A stretch of 64,000 nt of DNA from Aquila chrysaetos chrysaetos (GCF_900496995.4 NC_044009.1:37533505-37597504), one strand, 5' to 3'. Positions 33,216 through 48,355 are shown, numbered from the stretch's first letter. A program made the numbers and translations. Notes: generated from the letters alone by a model not told the origin.

Positions 33216-34250
33216 TACTAAGATTATCCGGTTAATAAAGTTTCTGTGAGTGGAGAAAAGGTTATACTTTAAAACTTTAAATACTTTTGTTCTGCCTCCC
33301 TGTGATTTAAGCAGACCACAAGCTTGCAGATCAAGCCCTGGCACATCTGGAAGCTATGTAACCATAGGCTTAGCAGAACTTGTTTCTTTGGACACAAAAC
33401 TGTGCTGACTTGATGATGCTCCTTTCAGTTGGATTAGATAGCAGGTAGTGGAAACACTGATGTCTGCAAGGACATCTAGAAGTCTAGAAAAAGTGAATAT
33501 GGAGAAAGGAGATAAATGTTTTCTTCAAATACCTTGAAGTTAAGGTGTTTACTCCTTAAGGTAAAAGGCAATGCTTGCCCAAAACAAGTATCACCAGCTA
33601 GCAATGAACAAACTGGTATAGAAAGTTTCAAGCCATCAGGGGAATGAGAGTTTAGAATAAATGTACTGTGAGAAATGGTGAAGACAAAACAAAACAAAAA
33701 AATCCCCAACCAGCCACGAAATGTTGCAGCACAGTGAAAAGAATTCTATAAAGCGATTGTTTAACTAGAATCACTGTATTTAGCCAGTCTGTTTTGTTTT
33801 TTCTTACTCTGTTGTAGGTACATAGGCATGGAAGGAATCTATGAGGTCAATGGTGAAGTAGTCACAGCTCCAGCAAAGTTGTATGCCAGTGGTGAATGAA
33901 ACTTATGAGCTCCTTAAATACCTCAGCATTGATGTGGCCATGGAGATGGAGAGTAGCATGCCTGGCAGCTGTGAACATGAGAGAAGTAGGCACTGGGGGT
34001 GTGTTTGGAGCTAGAAACAGAAGAGTTGTGCTGTCACGCACAGGACTGCGGAAAGGGAGTAGGAGAGTCACAGAGTGGAGGCTTTGGGGCTATACCAAAT
34101 AGATAATGTATGGAAGCATACATGAGATCAAAATTAAGGAACTGGAGAGGTGAGCTGTGGAGTGCATGTAGGATTGGGGAGAACGAGAGAAATGGGATGA
34201 GGCAAGAGTAGTTTGGGTGCCTGATGTGTGTGCTATTTGCACCACATACC

Positions 34251-34267
34251 AAAAAAAAAAAAAAAAA
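34251..34267. repeat. Poly-A run, 17 bp
   Basis: Uninterrupted A17 following about 450 bp of somewhat GC-richer DNA (33.8-34.25 kb). Could be a decayed retroposed transcript tail, but no parent gene was recognised. Confidence 0.7.
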
Positions 34268-35609
34268 GGCCACTACTGGTTTTGATCATTGATTTTTTTT
34301 GTTTGTTTGTTTTTCCTTCCTATATTAAATTGTCACATCATGTTCATAACGTAAAAAATACTGTCATATAATTACTAAAGATTTACATCTTTGGTAGTGC
34401 CAAACTTCCCCTATGCATGCCCATAGAAAGACTCTGAAGGGGTATAACATATCATTAATTCTCATTTTTCCAGAACAACGTTAGTTTGCGCTGGCAGGCT
34501 TCCACAGAGGCAGGTGCGTTGCAGGGTTTTTCACCTCCTGAAGTATCAATAGAGGATTTACAGAGTCATGTGAAAAGCAGATGCTAAGATGATTTAAAAT
34601 CCAAGTTATACTAAGTTATAGTCATAGCACCATACAGCTACTTAGGACAGACATAAATACATATGCCAATACAATCACTATGGAAGGCAAGTCCAACTGG
34701 TGTTACACATTAGACCCTTCTGATTTTTGCAAGGTAATCGTCTATGTCATGGACTGTATATAGTGAAGCAAGATAAACTATGGTTCACCGGAATGTGTGC
34801 TGGAAAATATTAGGGAAGAGGTCCAAAGTTGCTGGATATTACTTATTCATATGTAGGTTTTCATCTAAATTTCACACCAGCAGCAATAAATAATAAAGTT
34901 AGATGGGAAGGTGTGAGTAGTAACTATTTTAATACCTGATCATTTAAAAATATATATATGTATAGATCTATGCACAAAAAAAGAAAAATATTTTATCCTC
35001 TGTGATTAATACACACATTCACATATTTTTTCCCTTTCAAAGAAAATAAGTAAATGTATACCCAGAGCTTGAACATGTTATTTATTCATGTTCATGCTGA
35101 ACTAAAAAAAAAAAACCAAACATGTAGATGTCATGTGGGTATTTTAAAAATAGTTTCATCTGAGAGTTTCCCCTATGGTTTCAAAAGTAATTTTCTTCAA
35201 GGAAACCACTGAAAACACTACACTGTGGTTTTGGTACCACTAGGTGGTGCTGCATTTATAGTATTCCTTACGAACAGTCTGTGATTGAGTATCTATTAAA
35301 AAAAAAAAATTATAGCTAAAAGCAATGTACTCACTATACCTCCTCAAAGATAGAGGAGTTTTGTTATACTTGTTTGACAAGGACTCTTATCCCTTGTATG
35401 TATAAATGTGCTCAATTTGTGTTTATCTTTTGCATATGCTTGCTTAAAATGGGAATTTGCATGTAACAAATAGTACAGTACTTCCAAAGTTTCATGTAGG
35501 CCTCATTAGAGAAAATCCAGCCTTTGCAGTCCTGTATGCCTTCTGCTGAGATTTATCTTTAACAAAGTTTGTTAATCATTGAGCTTTGACACTCTATCAT
35601 GTGAAATTC

Positions 35610-35700
35610 AAAATAAAGACAGTTCCTACTCTGAAGAGATTACAGTCTAGAAGAGATAAGAGTGAAGAAGACAGGAAATAATGTAGGGGGATATTTTGCA
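35610..35700. repeat. Possible ancient interspersed repeat fragment
   Basis: GACAGTTCCTACTCTGAAGA followed by GATTACAGTCTAGAAGAGAT resembles a widespread amniote repeat motif (a 'CAGTCCCTGC...GAGCTTACAATCTA' pattern) as I remember it. Short and uncertain. Confidence 0.3.
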
Positions 35701-38700
35701 TGTTTCAGGCACTATTGTAAATTTCAGTCCTGCATTGCAGTAAACAGCAAATCTTTTGACACCATTTAAAGGGTATTGTACCAATCTTGGCAATGTTTGA
35801 AACATACTGTTTGCTGTCAAGTGTTTATCCAGTTGGAAAACAGTTAAATTGAAGTGTAAACTCACTGAAGCAGCCCACTTCTCAGATTAAAGGAAGGCTG
35901 GATTTTGGAAGGAAGTGTCTAAGGGATAAACAACTGCAAGTGAATATTTGCCGCAGTTAAGTTTCAGGATAAGATCTGCTTTTACCATTTTATTGTTTGA
36001 AATCTGTCAAATGTAGAATTGGTGTCTAAACCAGAAGCTGAAAGGTGTGAGCAGATTATTCAGATTGCATTGTTCTATATTTTTAGAGGAAAAATGGAAA
36101 AATTTGGAAGTATGAATGAAACATTTTTCTTAAAGGCAAAAAGTTGTGTGCTTTCCCCTATGCAGGACATAAGCTATGAAACTGCCCGAGTTAACCATTA
36201 TTTTTTCAGAATGCGAGTTGCTCAGGCAACTTCAAGAAACCAGTAAGCAGTAGTAGCTGTTTGGGATACATTTAAAGTAGGTTAAATTTCTTTGTCTGCA
36301 AAATGCAGATAAGGATTTGAATTCAGGTTGCCACTTGTCAGCTGAACTACAGAACGTTTGTGGGGGCTCTTAGCTCCTGACAAATACAAGATGATGCAAG
36401 TAACCTGCAATAAAGAATATTTAGGCAAAGTTGTATTGCCATGAGCCAGGAGTATGCAAATAGGCAATCACCAAACAGACCTGATATGCATTATCTAAAT
36501 AATTTGTCTGAATATTAGCATTTATGGGAGATTTGTACATTTTAAACTGCATGCTGGGACACAAACTGGAAAAGGTATAATAATATGAGAGAAAACGATG
36601 CCCATATGAAAGTATTTCATATACGACATAAAAAAAACCACAAAAACATACAGAAGCAAGTAACTGTTACAAGTGGTCTGAAAAATAGCATCATTTCCCA
36701 TTAGCAAATGTTGATGTTCTTAAAATTAGAAACCATGCCAACATATGAAGGTCAGGTTTTTGGAGGTGCTTATGGGAAATGTCAAAGAACTGTAGACAGA
36801 GAACGTGACTAAGATGCTAAAGGAACTGTTGATGGAGAAATGCATAATACATCAATGTTGACACATCCACAATTACGGAAATCTAGTCTTAAACAAAAAA
36901 ATCAGTTTATTTAGGATGAAAGGTGTAACATGGAGAATCTAGGGTGTGCAATTAAGTAAAACACCTACAATGTACGTTAAAGAGGCTAATTTATGACAGA
37001 AGAGAAATCTTTGACCTGGGTCTAAGGGAAGCTAATAAAAATGGATGCTTAAGAACTTTCCTTAAGTAAGTTCTTAGGTAATATCATAAGATTTCAGCCA
37101 TGTTTACATTAGCAGTTAGGTTCCTTTTGGCAATTGGTTATCAGTTGTTTGTTTTTCTAACTGAATTAGTGCTTACCTTAGTTTACAATTGCAGTTGTAG
37201 ACAAAAAGAAGTTAAAAACCATTTAGACAAGTCTCTTTTACTCTCAGTAGCTCAGCTTGTGAAGGTCTTTGTCTCCTTTATGCAGATGGGGGTAACCACT
37301 TGAATTTGCTTGAAGATTCCCAAATACTGCAGAGATAGTGTCATCCCAGATGGAAAAAGGAAGCATTAACACTAGATGATTAGAGAATCAAAAAGGGATG
37401 TGGGGAATTAGTTACACATATCTGGAAGGGCTTGGTTAGAAATCTTCCTCTAAGATACCACTGAAAACACAATCAATATTTCACTATCACATTTATAGAT
37501 GCTTCTTTTATGTTATTGTCACAAATTCATAGATAATAAATGCATAGTAATAATGATAACTCTGTCAAACACCAGTTATTTTCAGATGAAGTTGTATGAA
37601 ATAACATGCAATTCTTTTCACACAGAACAAAGGCACGAAATTCATCCAAGAAATAATCATTTACTAGTTGCTAGTCAGCTTAGTTTTGTGATATAAATAG
37701 GTACCAGTGCCAGAAAGTGTGGGCAGCCATTTGTCTCACTTCTATCCTACATTGTATTTTATAGGTGGTTACAAAAAATCCCAACTTTGCAAATTTCTGA
37801 GACATTAGTCTCAGCTGGCAAAGCTTTCTAATTCATATCATGATGCAGTTGATCAATCACCTTCTCACCAGCTAAGACTGCTACATTTATCCATTAATTT
37901 GCTCTGTGAGATTAAGTTGATGCAGGAAAGATCTAATTCAGCCATGCTATCCTACCAAAGCAAATGTCTCTAATGTTTGTGTGTTTGCCAGAATGTAGAT
38001 TTTAGGGTCACAGTGAACAGTTTCAGTGTGTTGAATTCTACTTTCTGCATCTTCTGATGTGGGATCATCTCAGTTTATGAGGCATTATTGGCAAATGTAT
38101 AGTAGAGATTAATGTTTTTATCTGTCATGATGCTGGCCCACATAAGTAGTACTTGTAAATACTGCAATTATACTGATGTACAATTTGGTCTTATGTACAT
38201 TTATAATAATTTATTGATGTTGGAATTTCACCACCTAATACTATGGGAGAGGGAGAGAGCAAATGAAATCTATGCAATTATTTGGCTAGAAAAAAATTAC
38301 AAATAGCACACTATCCTCATTCTACTGGCACAGACAATAGTGGTCTATTAATGAGTTTCTGCCATGAGAAGCAATAAAATATCAGTTGTTTAATTCAGAT
38401 AAAATTAAAATGAATTAAATTACAGAAAAATGTATGCTGGATGGGGAATAGTTTTATGCTTCCCAGATGATGGGTTAGGTCAGGGTCCTAAGGCTTTTCC
38501 ACTCTACTGGCTACTTCTCAATAGACAAAATATTTCCTAGGCCTTTGCTTTACTGTTATGACTAGTATTTCAACTGCATAGTGTTGGAAAAAAGTTAGCA
38601 GAAAAAAGTTCATTATTTTTTAGATGTCTTTAAGATAATGCAACAAGTGGAAGCATCCTCCAATTCTTTATTGGTTATCAATATTGGTTACTTGGCATCT

Positions 38701-39617
38701 GAAGTCTGGAAGTCTAATGTTGGACAATTTGACTGGAAGAGTGATGTTTAGCCTCAGGAGTTGTTCATGCTCAGGGATTTGTAAAGATGGACTAAAACAA
38801 GGAAGCCTGTTGTGTCATGCTTTAATGTTTTTATGGAGTGTTTTTTAAGAGGATGGCAAATCAAAAAAGGGTAAGAACTGCTAGCTAGAAGATATTTTCC
38901 TTGGTTCGTTTCTGTGATTCTGATTGATGCTTTTAGTGACTAGTGTTTTTGTAACCAAGAGGCTAAGAGAAACAGGTATCAAACACAGCAATGATTCAGT
39001 ATATTCTTCGTGATCAGCTGGACATTCCTATGGGATGGATAGGAACGTCTAATTGCAAGAGACAACTGGGGACTGGTACTTGTTGTGTCCAAAAAACTGC
39101 CTCTACCCTTCCATATCAATGAGCAGGAGCCTGTGAAATATTTTTTCAAAAAAAGAGCATAGCTGATCGGATTAGCTTTATCAAAACATGTCTAGGGCAC
39201 AGTTCCATCCCATATGGTATAAAAAGAAAAATTGTGTGTGTTTATTTATATCTTTTCTGATATTTATATAAGAAGATGAAGACTTGTTTGCTGTGAGTTT
39301 TGTGGATAGGATAATTAATATCTCCAGGAAACATTTCATTAATGGCAAGGTCAAACCTTCTTGTTCTTCCCCCCTTAAAAAAAGCTTCCTATGTAGAATG
39401 GGAATATCCAATTTCAGTAGGAAATAATTGTGTGGTTTCTAGGATTATCATACCCCTATGAGGCTATGAGTAGATGTAGTATTGGTAGGATTTGCAACTG
39501 ATTTGTACCTATTTGTTTCTCTGTCTAGGGAATGTAGGATTGCTTGCCTTGCTAAATGTCTTCCATGTAAGTCTTGGTAAGCCTGGAGTGTGTTGACATG
39601 CTAGGAAAGGATAGTCT

Positions 39618-39618
<1 letters not shown>

Positions 39619-39640
<22 letters not shown>
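39619..39640. repeat. Poly-T run, 22 bp
   Basis: Uninterrupted T22 in the intergenic region; no adjacent element recognised on the minus strand. Confidence 0.85.
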
Positions 39641-39648
<8 letters not shown>

Positions 39649-42600
39649 GATCTCAGAGGATCTGTAAGCGTACATACATCCAGAGGATAATGCTGTGCAA
39701 GATTATTCTTATCCAGGCAGTTTTCTTTGTCTTGCTGTGATGGAGCTCATTAGTGTTACGTAGACCAGAAATACTGTTCTCTTATAATAGTTGTCTTTTG
39801 GGTTTCTGCTTGTTACCAGTTTCTGGAAGCTAAATATGAGTAGCTATAGTATGCAGTGGCTCATATCTATTTGTGGGTATGAAGTCTACTATTGCTCACA
39901 GTAGTGTGACAACAGTATTAGAGCTGTAAGCAAGCTAATGACCTCAGTGAAGCAGGAGTAGATGAGGAACAGTCTCTTCCAAATCCCCATAGCTAGAATA
40001 CAGAACTACTACATCTTTTGGATTTGAAAAGATCAGATCATAACTGAGATTTTAATTCCTTTTTATTTTATTTTATTTTTGTAATAAGACATTCAAAATT
40101 TCTAAAATCACAACACTGGTCTAAATGGTATCTCAGGAAAAAAATGTGTAAATGCAAAAGCCATACAGACAGATGAGTTTATGATTTTGCTCTTTTTTTT
40201 ATGTTTATTTGAAATAAAATACTTGCAATAAGCAGTTTCTCTTTCATTCCTCTTTGCATATAAGATGGAATTACTGGGTGGAAAAATGTACTTTTGAGAA
40301 AGGGGAGGGGAACGTTAGCAGTAGCTGGAAATTATAGCTTGCTTTCACTGTTTCAGGTTCCCATTTCAAGCCAGAATTTATCTGATGTATTTTCATGCAG
40401 GTTCCTTTGTCTCCTCAAGGTATCAGATGATGACAGGGAAGGGAAATATCAAAGCCTTTCCTTCATGGAATGTGGAGTTCCTCTGTTTGGGTATTTCTGG
40501 TTATATTCAGTTTGTTATTTAGACTGAAAAGTGTATGTGAGCATTGCAAACCATGAAACTTTCTTCCTTTATAGGGGCTGGTCTTTGGGAAGCTCAGCAA
40601 ACTTCCAGCTAATCAAACTCTCTCCCTTTGGCTAAAGTGTTAGAGGCTCAAGCTTCTAGCATAGACCCATCCAGGTTTAGTTCACACTTTCAGCCCAGGT
40701 TTCTGCACAAGAAGTTTGATTGGGTTTATCAGAATTAGCTGATTAAATGAGGTTAGTCTGTCACCATGCTCTCATTTTGGTCCAGGTAACTTCAGTGCTG
40801 TGAAACTTCTGCCTGGATGTGGAGATGTGAGACTGCCTGCTCATTTTGTGCTGCTCTTTCTTGACTTTCTCATCACTGTACTTTTTTTTGTCAAGTTTTT
40901 GCCAAATATCAAACCAGGTGATGCTGACCGTGACCACATTCCCCTGTCATTCTTAGGCAGGAAAGAGGACCTCACTCCTCTTAAATTGTCAGGGCTGTAC
41001 CTGCAATAGCTATAAGAAGTCTGCGTGAAGGGATATAAATGGGGAGAACAAAGCATTTAAGGATTTCATACAGTAAAGGGACTAGTGTCTCGCGTGTGCA
41101 AGGGAAGGGGCTTACTGCTACTATTCAATACATCAGGAGCAGTGGGGGGAAGAGTAGAAGGTTCTCTGGTTGTTTTCCAAGCGGCACATTTTTGCAATAT
41201 AGAAACTAAATTTACCTTTACCTCCATGTCCAAGAGAAGAAGTATCATGTCTCATGTCTTCCCTTAGCTTATGACTCAGTGTCACTATTACCAAAGTATG
41301 CAGAGAAATAAATGACCATGAATGCCTTAAAATGAATGAAAATGTTGAAGCGATGGCTTAATTCTCCCTGCCCTTCATTTTTGAGTTTTTGGGATTCAGT
41401 TTTTCACATTTTCTTCCTGTCTGGAAGCCTATTCATGTGATTCTAAAAGGTGAAGTTTTGAGAGAACATCCTGTATTGCAAAATTCCTAGTAAAGACATT
41501 GAGATGCTGCAACATTTCCAGACTTGTTCTTTGGCTTTCAGAGTAAAGTAGTAGAAATAGCATGCATTTCTGTCACTTGTACAGTGACAAGTTAAGAAGA
41601 AGTTTCACAATTTAAGATGTTTGTTTGGTTTATCTGGTAGAGTTGCCTTGTTTCAAAATAGAGTTTGGAAACAAAACAGAAATTTAGCTTGACATTTATG
41701 TTTATTCCTTCTAGCATGCTGATGACCCTGATATCTGTATACACAAGGCTGTGACTCATTAAACCGTCAAGGATGCTTACTTTAAGACTGTAAATGTTTT
41801 CTCCTAAATTTGGCAGGGACACTTCAAGATATTAGAGCACTGAATGACATCTAAAAATGTCACATAATCTGTGAAGAGAAATGTATCAATTCTAACGAGG
41901 TGACCCTCAATTCTAAGTCTCAATAGTATTCCATGATCAATCATGGATCAGATATTTGTGTATGAATAAAAGAAAACTGGTAATTTACCAAAGTTGGAAA
42001 CAGCTAAGTATCTGCAGCAATTGAGTACAGTATTTAGAATTTAGGTAAGAATCCAGGTTGGAATAGCAAAGAGCTGTTCACATTTTGATGGGATCGTCTG
42101 CCCTTTTCTTTCAGAATGGCTTATGCTTCATTCCTGGTTTTCTAAGGATAATGCATGGACCCACATTATTTTTAAGGTGGAATATTTGAGTGATGCAGCT
42201 GGCATCTAGATAATATAAATTATTCCAATGCATGAAGGCTTACATACAGCAAACATCTACTTTAATTCTCTTGAGCCTGTTCTTTTCTTTCCACTAGAAA
42301 TTAACCCTTCGGTGTGCACCAAATAATGGTATCAAGAATAAAGCACATGCATAGTTTGAAAAATTCCTTAAAGTCCCTATAATATCCAGAAGCATTGTTT
42401 TCCTGTATCAGATTTTTTGACTAGAAATGCAAACATTTGTATTGATTTACCTTTAATGAAAATTAGTGACTCCAAGAGTAGTCTTTATAAAGATGTACAG
42501 TTAACTTTTAAATTACTTACTGTGGATCTTTAATTCTTTTGAGGTGTTCACTGTTTTTTCACTGAATCTTTATGAAAGTCTTTAACAGAGTTGATAATGC

Positions 42601-43131
42601 CAGCTGGTGGAAATGGTTGAGTTGTTACAGGTAAGAATAATTTTTTTGGATTTGTTTGTGTTGTATTTTCTGCAGTTCAGTCCTGGTCCAGGACTAGGAA
42701 AATGCTATTATAAATGTCAGTAATTATTAATTAGAAGAGATTGTATAGTAATGTTGTATTGAATACATGCAGAAAACTGCACTTGCCCAAAGCAGAAAGT
42801 CCTCATTTTCTGAAAAATCAAATCCCAAACACCAAAAGCAAAGAGTTGGATAATTTTGAAAACTGAGCAAATCTGAAGTGATAGTGAGCTTACAGTAAAC
42901 GAAGGTGAGATAGCTCTCATAAATAATTTGTAGTGAACGAGTCAGTCAATTTCATTACCAAAGAAATTAAATTAGGCTATCAGTAAAGGGAAGCAAGGAG
43001 GAAGACATTGTAACGGAGGCAACTGTTACCATTACATAAGTCTACCTGATATGGTTATCACCAATGTGAAACCTTGTGGAGGTATGTTTTATTGAAAATA
43101 TTTTCAGGATTTCACTGATGTTTTGTGCTGT

Positions 43132-43160
43132 TGATATGATATCCTGGTGATATGATATCC
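43132..43160. repeat. 13-bp direct repeat, two copies
   Basis: TGATATGATATCC occurs at 43,132-43,144 and again at 43,148-43,160, separated by TGG; each copy contains the palindrome GATATGATATC-like core. Small local duplication. Confidence 0.8.
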
Positions 43161-45590
43161 TTTATGTGATTCCACCAGATGGGCCATGCATTCTACCATA
43201 GGTATAGATGGGGATAAACTGGCCCATTAATAGAGTATATAATTAATTTCCATTTTTTAAATATTGTAATAAATAGTAGAAGGCTTCCAGAATTCTCAGA
43301 ATAATATCCAAAGCAAGCACGTGATTCACTTACCTGCTCCCTTGTTGATTGATGATAATGAAAAACTAAAAAAATTTGTTTCATATGTGCCAAATCCCTT
43401 CATTTCCTGCTCAATGGGGCATACAGAAATTTTGGTAAGTTTCTAGGAAGTATATTTGTGCAAAGCTTACAGACCATTCCCGTTCTTTACTCACTTCATT
43501 TGTTACTGAAGTGTAGCTAATCTATCACACATTCAGGGCCTAAGATGACTTTGTGGTGGCCAAATCCACACAGGCAGAAAACAGAAAATAGCTACATGCA
43601 GCTGAATCAAGCATCCAAAATGGCACGTGGATGGAAAAGAAATTTGATCTGAATTTTGAAATTCAGTGGAATATCTGCCAAAGTTTTGAGGTCCCAGTAA
43701 GATATATCATGAACACCACCACATAATTCTCAAGAATTTAAGCAAGCTTGCAATCAAGGGACAGTCTTCAGTGAGATATGAGGCAAAGTTTTAATGTAAT
43801 TTTATTTCCTGCCTCTCCCCCCTTCTGAGCGGGTGAGTCTTTCTGAACTAGACTGACAAAGCTCTTAGCTTTGGAGCCTTCCCTATGCTATGGTACTAGG
43901 TATTTTTTTGTGTTTGGGACATGAGAAGAGTCACTCGGGTATCATCATCTGTTTCTCATAACAAGATAGTGAAGAGATTCAACAGAAGTGGTGAGTTTGA
44001 GAGAAGTGGGAAAGAACACCTTCTGGACACTACTTTTAAATCAAAGTTGTTTCATCTTGCTTTTGTTTTGGGACACATAATCAGCAAGGTTTTATCTATT
44101 ATTTTTATGGCAGAGACTTCCTAATCCTTCCCAGCACCTTTCTGTGGGAGAACAAAGGGAGAGTTTGCATGAGAATATAGTCAGTCAGAAAGGAATGCTA
44201 AAGCAAACCAGATAATGGTGAAATTGATGTCTGAATTACCCTTGATAATGTTATCAGGTTAGAAGGAAAGATAAAAGTCACCTTTGCAAGCTCTTCCTCA
44301 ATGTTGTCGCAGAAGAATGCATACCTGCAATGGAAAGAAAAAAGTGAGCAGGCTGTGTAAGGCAAGCAAGGTTGGAGTCAGAAGTCGATTAGATTTTGCT
44401 ACATAATATATTTTGTGTAATTTGTTGTTTTCAAGGTGTTGGATTTACTGTCTTAAATTAATCCTTCTACTGACATCACTAAAGCAAGGGAGTAGTGTGG
44501 GAATGAGTGAGGCCAAGTGGCTTGTAGTGTTATGGCTAGAGTTAGAGCCAGAACAAGACTATGGATCCAAACAACCAGAGGCTTTGGGGTTGTTTAAAAT
44601 ATGAACCTCAGCTTTGAATACAAACAAGAAATCATGAGTGAAATAGACCCATCTTGCATTATATTAGTACTTGGGGAGAAGGGCTTTAGAGTTTTTTGCA
44701 ATAATTTATTGCAAATAATATAATTTAGTATGAATATAAACATTTTAAGAATTCAATAATGATATATTTATATTTACCATAAACATCTTTAATTAACCGA
44801 GCTCTGCTAAATATTTTAAACAAACAATAATCACAAACTTAAAATCAGAACTCCTTTCTGAAAAGAAACAAAAATTAATTCTACTGGGTTTTAATCTTCT
44901 CTGTAACTGGAACAGAGAATATATACTTCTAGCTCCATGAATAGTAGAGACCACTACTCTTGAAATTTTAAGATAATTTTATTTAAATGAATTGGATTAT
45001 ACATTAAAGATTTTGCCACCAGTAGCAGAGAAGCAGATGCATTTTGATTATCACAGCTTGTAGCTCTAAACACACAAGCTACAACTGAAAGGTTCAAGTC
45101 AGAAAAAATAAAGATATTTTAATGGACACATTGCTGATATCACTCTTTAAAAAATAAAATTTTATACCAATTTAAATTGGGAATCATGAAGAAAACATCC
45201 TGCTCCCAGATGGACAAACTTGGCAAAACAGGAACAAGAATTAAAAAAAAAAAAGTATCAACAATTTGTGTAATGAAAGGAATAAATTGTACCTAAAGTA
45301 CAAAATAATATTCTCCAACTCAGCAAGCTCTTAAGCATATGCCTAATTGTAAACAGGTGAGCAGTTCATCTCTCTTTAATGAGACAAATGAGAAGTGAAA
45401 TGCACTTATGGGGCCGAGACCTAACATAGGCATTATTGACTAGAGTATTAATCAATTAAGAAAGCAATAAAAACGCAGTGGTAGGTATGTACGTGTTAAA
45501 TATGTGGGTTTGTGCTGTTGTGTTTGACAGATTTGTTTCTTCCCTATGAACTGTGTAAATGAATCACATTGTCACCAGGGAGATGGACTA

Positions 45591-45614
45591 CAGGTGGGTT
45601 TCATAACCCACCTG
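45591..45614. promoter_or_regulatory. Perfect inverted repeat with two E2-box (CAGGTG/CACCTG) motifs
   Basis: CAGGTGGGTT at 45,591-45,600 and its reverse complement AACCCACCTG at 45,605-45,614, around a TCAT loop. Each arm carries an E2-box of the type bound by ZEB/SNAI repressors. It lies about 3.5 kb upstream of the BIN1 start codon. Confidence 0.4.
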
Positions 45615-48355
45615 GCTTTCTTAACTTTAGCTATTTAAGCTATTCACCTAATCTCCCTCTGTAGCTAAAGGGGAAGGGAGACGTTTCTAGAAGCTGCTTT
45701 ACCTTTATCATCCTTTGGAGGTACTGATTTCTCTCTTTCGACTATAAAAGGAGCCTAGGTGACTCAGCTTAAATTAAACTAGATACGTTTAGCTGGTTAC
45801 AGTTAAGTGAAAGGAAGTGTCCTAGGGTTTAGTGTTAGAATAAATGAGATAACTATGCACATATTGAACTTAATGAATCTCATTGCAGGAGATGGATGTA
45901 AGCATCAAGTCCTATTTAACTCCAGTTGTGCAGAATCTGTCACTAACGGCTTCTAAAAGGTTAGGCAGGTCTTCCTCACAATGACACAAAGCACAAATGA
46001 ATATAAGTATTAAGTTGCTAGCCTGTATGTTTGTTACTATGCGCGGTCCTACTGAAATACAAAATTATTTACGTTTATAAGATTGTAAAAACCTGTAAGC
46101 TTGAGATGAGAACAATGGTGGATAGATGTGAGACTGAAACCTCTCCTGGCTGCAAAGCAACAGCCTTCAGCATATATCACCTGGCTAAAATGGCTTATAT
46201 GTTCATTCAAATGCATAGCCACTCATAGTATGTGGTGTTCACTGGGTCATGCTAGGGGAATACCTTTTGCGACACACCTAGAGCCCTGCAAGTGCTTTGC
46301 AGCTTTGGTGCTGATCCAATCAGGCACAGAAATAACTGGGAGTTGACTCATGCTTAGAGGTGGATACTTGCTGTTAATCCCAGCTTTTAAAATGTACACA
46401 GTTTGTCATCGTTTTTCATTGTGGTGAATATGTGTGTCCCGCCACTTTTGTTTCACAATTGTCTGATGTTTGCCATGGACTCTTTTTTCAGCTCATGTGC
46501 TGCAGTCATTCACTTTTCACTTGAAAGGATGTAATCAGATAAAAATCCCTTCAAAACCAGTTTCACTGAAGAAACGACCTAAGCAGGAGGAGCAAATATA
46601 TGAGGTAGGATGGAGAGGAATGTGTTCTGACCCTGAAACATCTGCTCTTTTAAATGTGACATTACAAATGTTTAACCACATGTGCATTTTTCACTCTTAA
46701 AAGCTCAGCTAAGGAGGAGGAGATGGGGACTAAGAGACAAAGAAAATGGGATATTAATTATGTTTCCATATGAAACTGACCAGTGAGATGCTACAAAATT
46801 ATAGATGATACTGGACAAGAAAAGTAATATGAAAATACCTAGTAAGGCTGAAATTATGGTCAAAATGAGATGTGTTTGGGACAAATACACAGTTGTGAGT
46901 CTACAGAAAAACACACAGAAATATGAATACTAAATGTAAAGCCAGAAAGGAATTGAGTAAAATGTACAGTTATGCACGCGCTTGAGTCTGAATATGTCTT
47001 GTATCGCTGCGCTTTTCTCATATACAACCGAAGCACATGCCTAAGTATTTTATTAAATAGGAATAGTATGTCTAGTAACATAATTGAAGTATAGCACGGA
47101 TTTAAACCAGTTTCTCAGTGAGGGCTTTTGTCATTAAAAAAAAAAGCCACTGTCATAACAGGCAAGAAATGCAGAGGCACTATCTCACAAAGCCTCACAA
47201 AGAGGTGTTGACAGGTTCTCTGCCCACAGTTTCTAAGGGCTCTGGCAAGACAATTGTTTTTATTCCAAGTTCTGAATGAACAGAAATAGTACTGAAGCAG
47301 AAATGGGAAACAATAAATGAAATACAAGCTGAAAAATCCGGCCTAGCTCTCTCAAGTAATCACCTTCAACATTTCTCTGTTGCTTTAGATTGCAATAGTG
47401 AGTCCCATACTACTCCCTATGTGTGTGAAACTCTGGAGATAACAGTCTTCATCTGGCAAAATAAAGACTCTGTGAAATCGTATTGGAACACAGGTTTTGG
47501 TACCATCTTACAATGAAAATAGGTGCAAGAGATGCAAATCTCCATCTTAAACAAAGGCAAATGCAAGTTCCTTGGATAGCTAAATTGTCCACAGGGCGTT
47601 GGTTTGGTCGATGCTGTGCTGGGTGCTGTGTGCGCGCACAGAGCAGATGTAAGCTCCCACAAAGAGGACGAGTGTGCAGAAGCAGGCTAGGAAGGAAGCT
47701 TCCCCACCACCTGACCGTGTGTGGAACCGACGGAAGCTTTGGGGCCGAGTATTAGGATATGAATATAACAGCACTGAGGTGGCTTCCTGTGTTCCAGGAA
47801 GCAGAACTTTGTCCTATCTTGTAAAGGAATAGAGTTTTGTGAAAGGTATTTGCACAGGAGGTCTAGCAAAGCACCACCAAAGCCCTGTTGCGATGAAAGC
47901 AGTGGCGTAACTGCAGTGTCCGCAGTCAGGAAGTCCAGGTTCACCGACGGGGGACAAGGGCAGGGTGCATGTTTGGGCCAGGAACAACAACACTGAAAAG
48001 CAGTTGAGTCACAGCTAAAGAGTAATACCGTACAGACTAAGGTAGCAGGAATTCAGGGGAAGTTAGGCATATAAGGCTGTGCAGCCGTGGTTGGTTTTCT
48101 CCTGGTAAATGCCCCGTCACTGCGATGTCTTCTGCAGTGGAGACACACAAAGCACCTCACTCCACTGTCACCATTACTCCCTAACTGGAACAGCCATCAC
48201 GTGCAGCCATGCTGAATCCAAATTCTTGTGCAAATCCAAAAACGTGTAAAAAGCTGCTACCACAGCACATCCAAAGTTCTGTACAAGCGTTAACTAATTA
48301 GCCATCCTAATGTTCCTGTGAGACAAGCTGGTCAATTGATTATTCCAGTTTTCAA

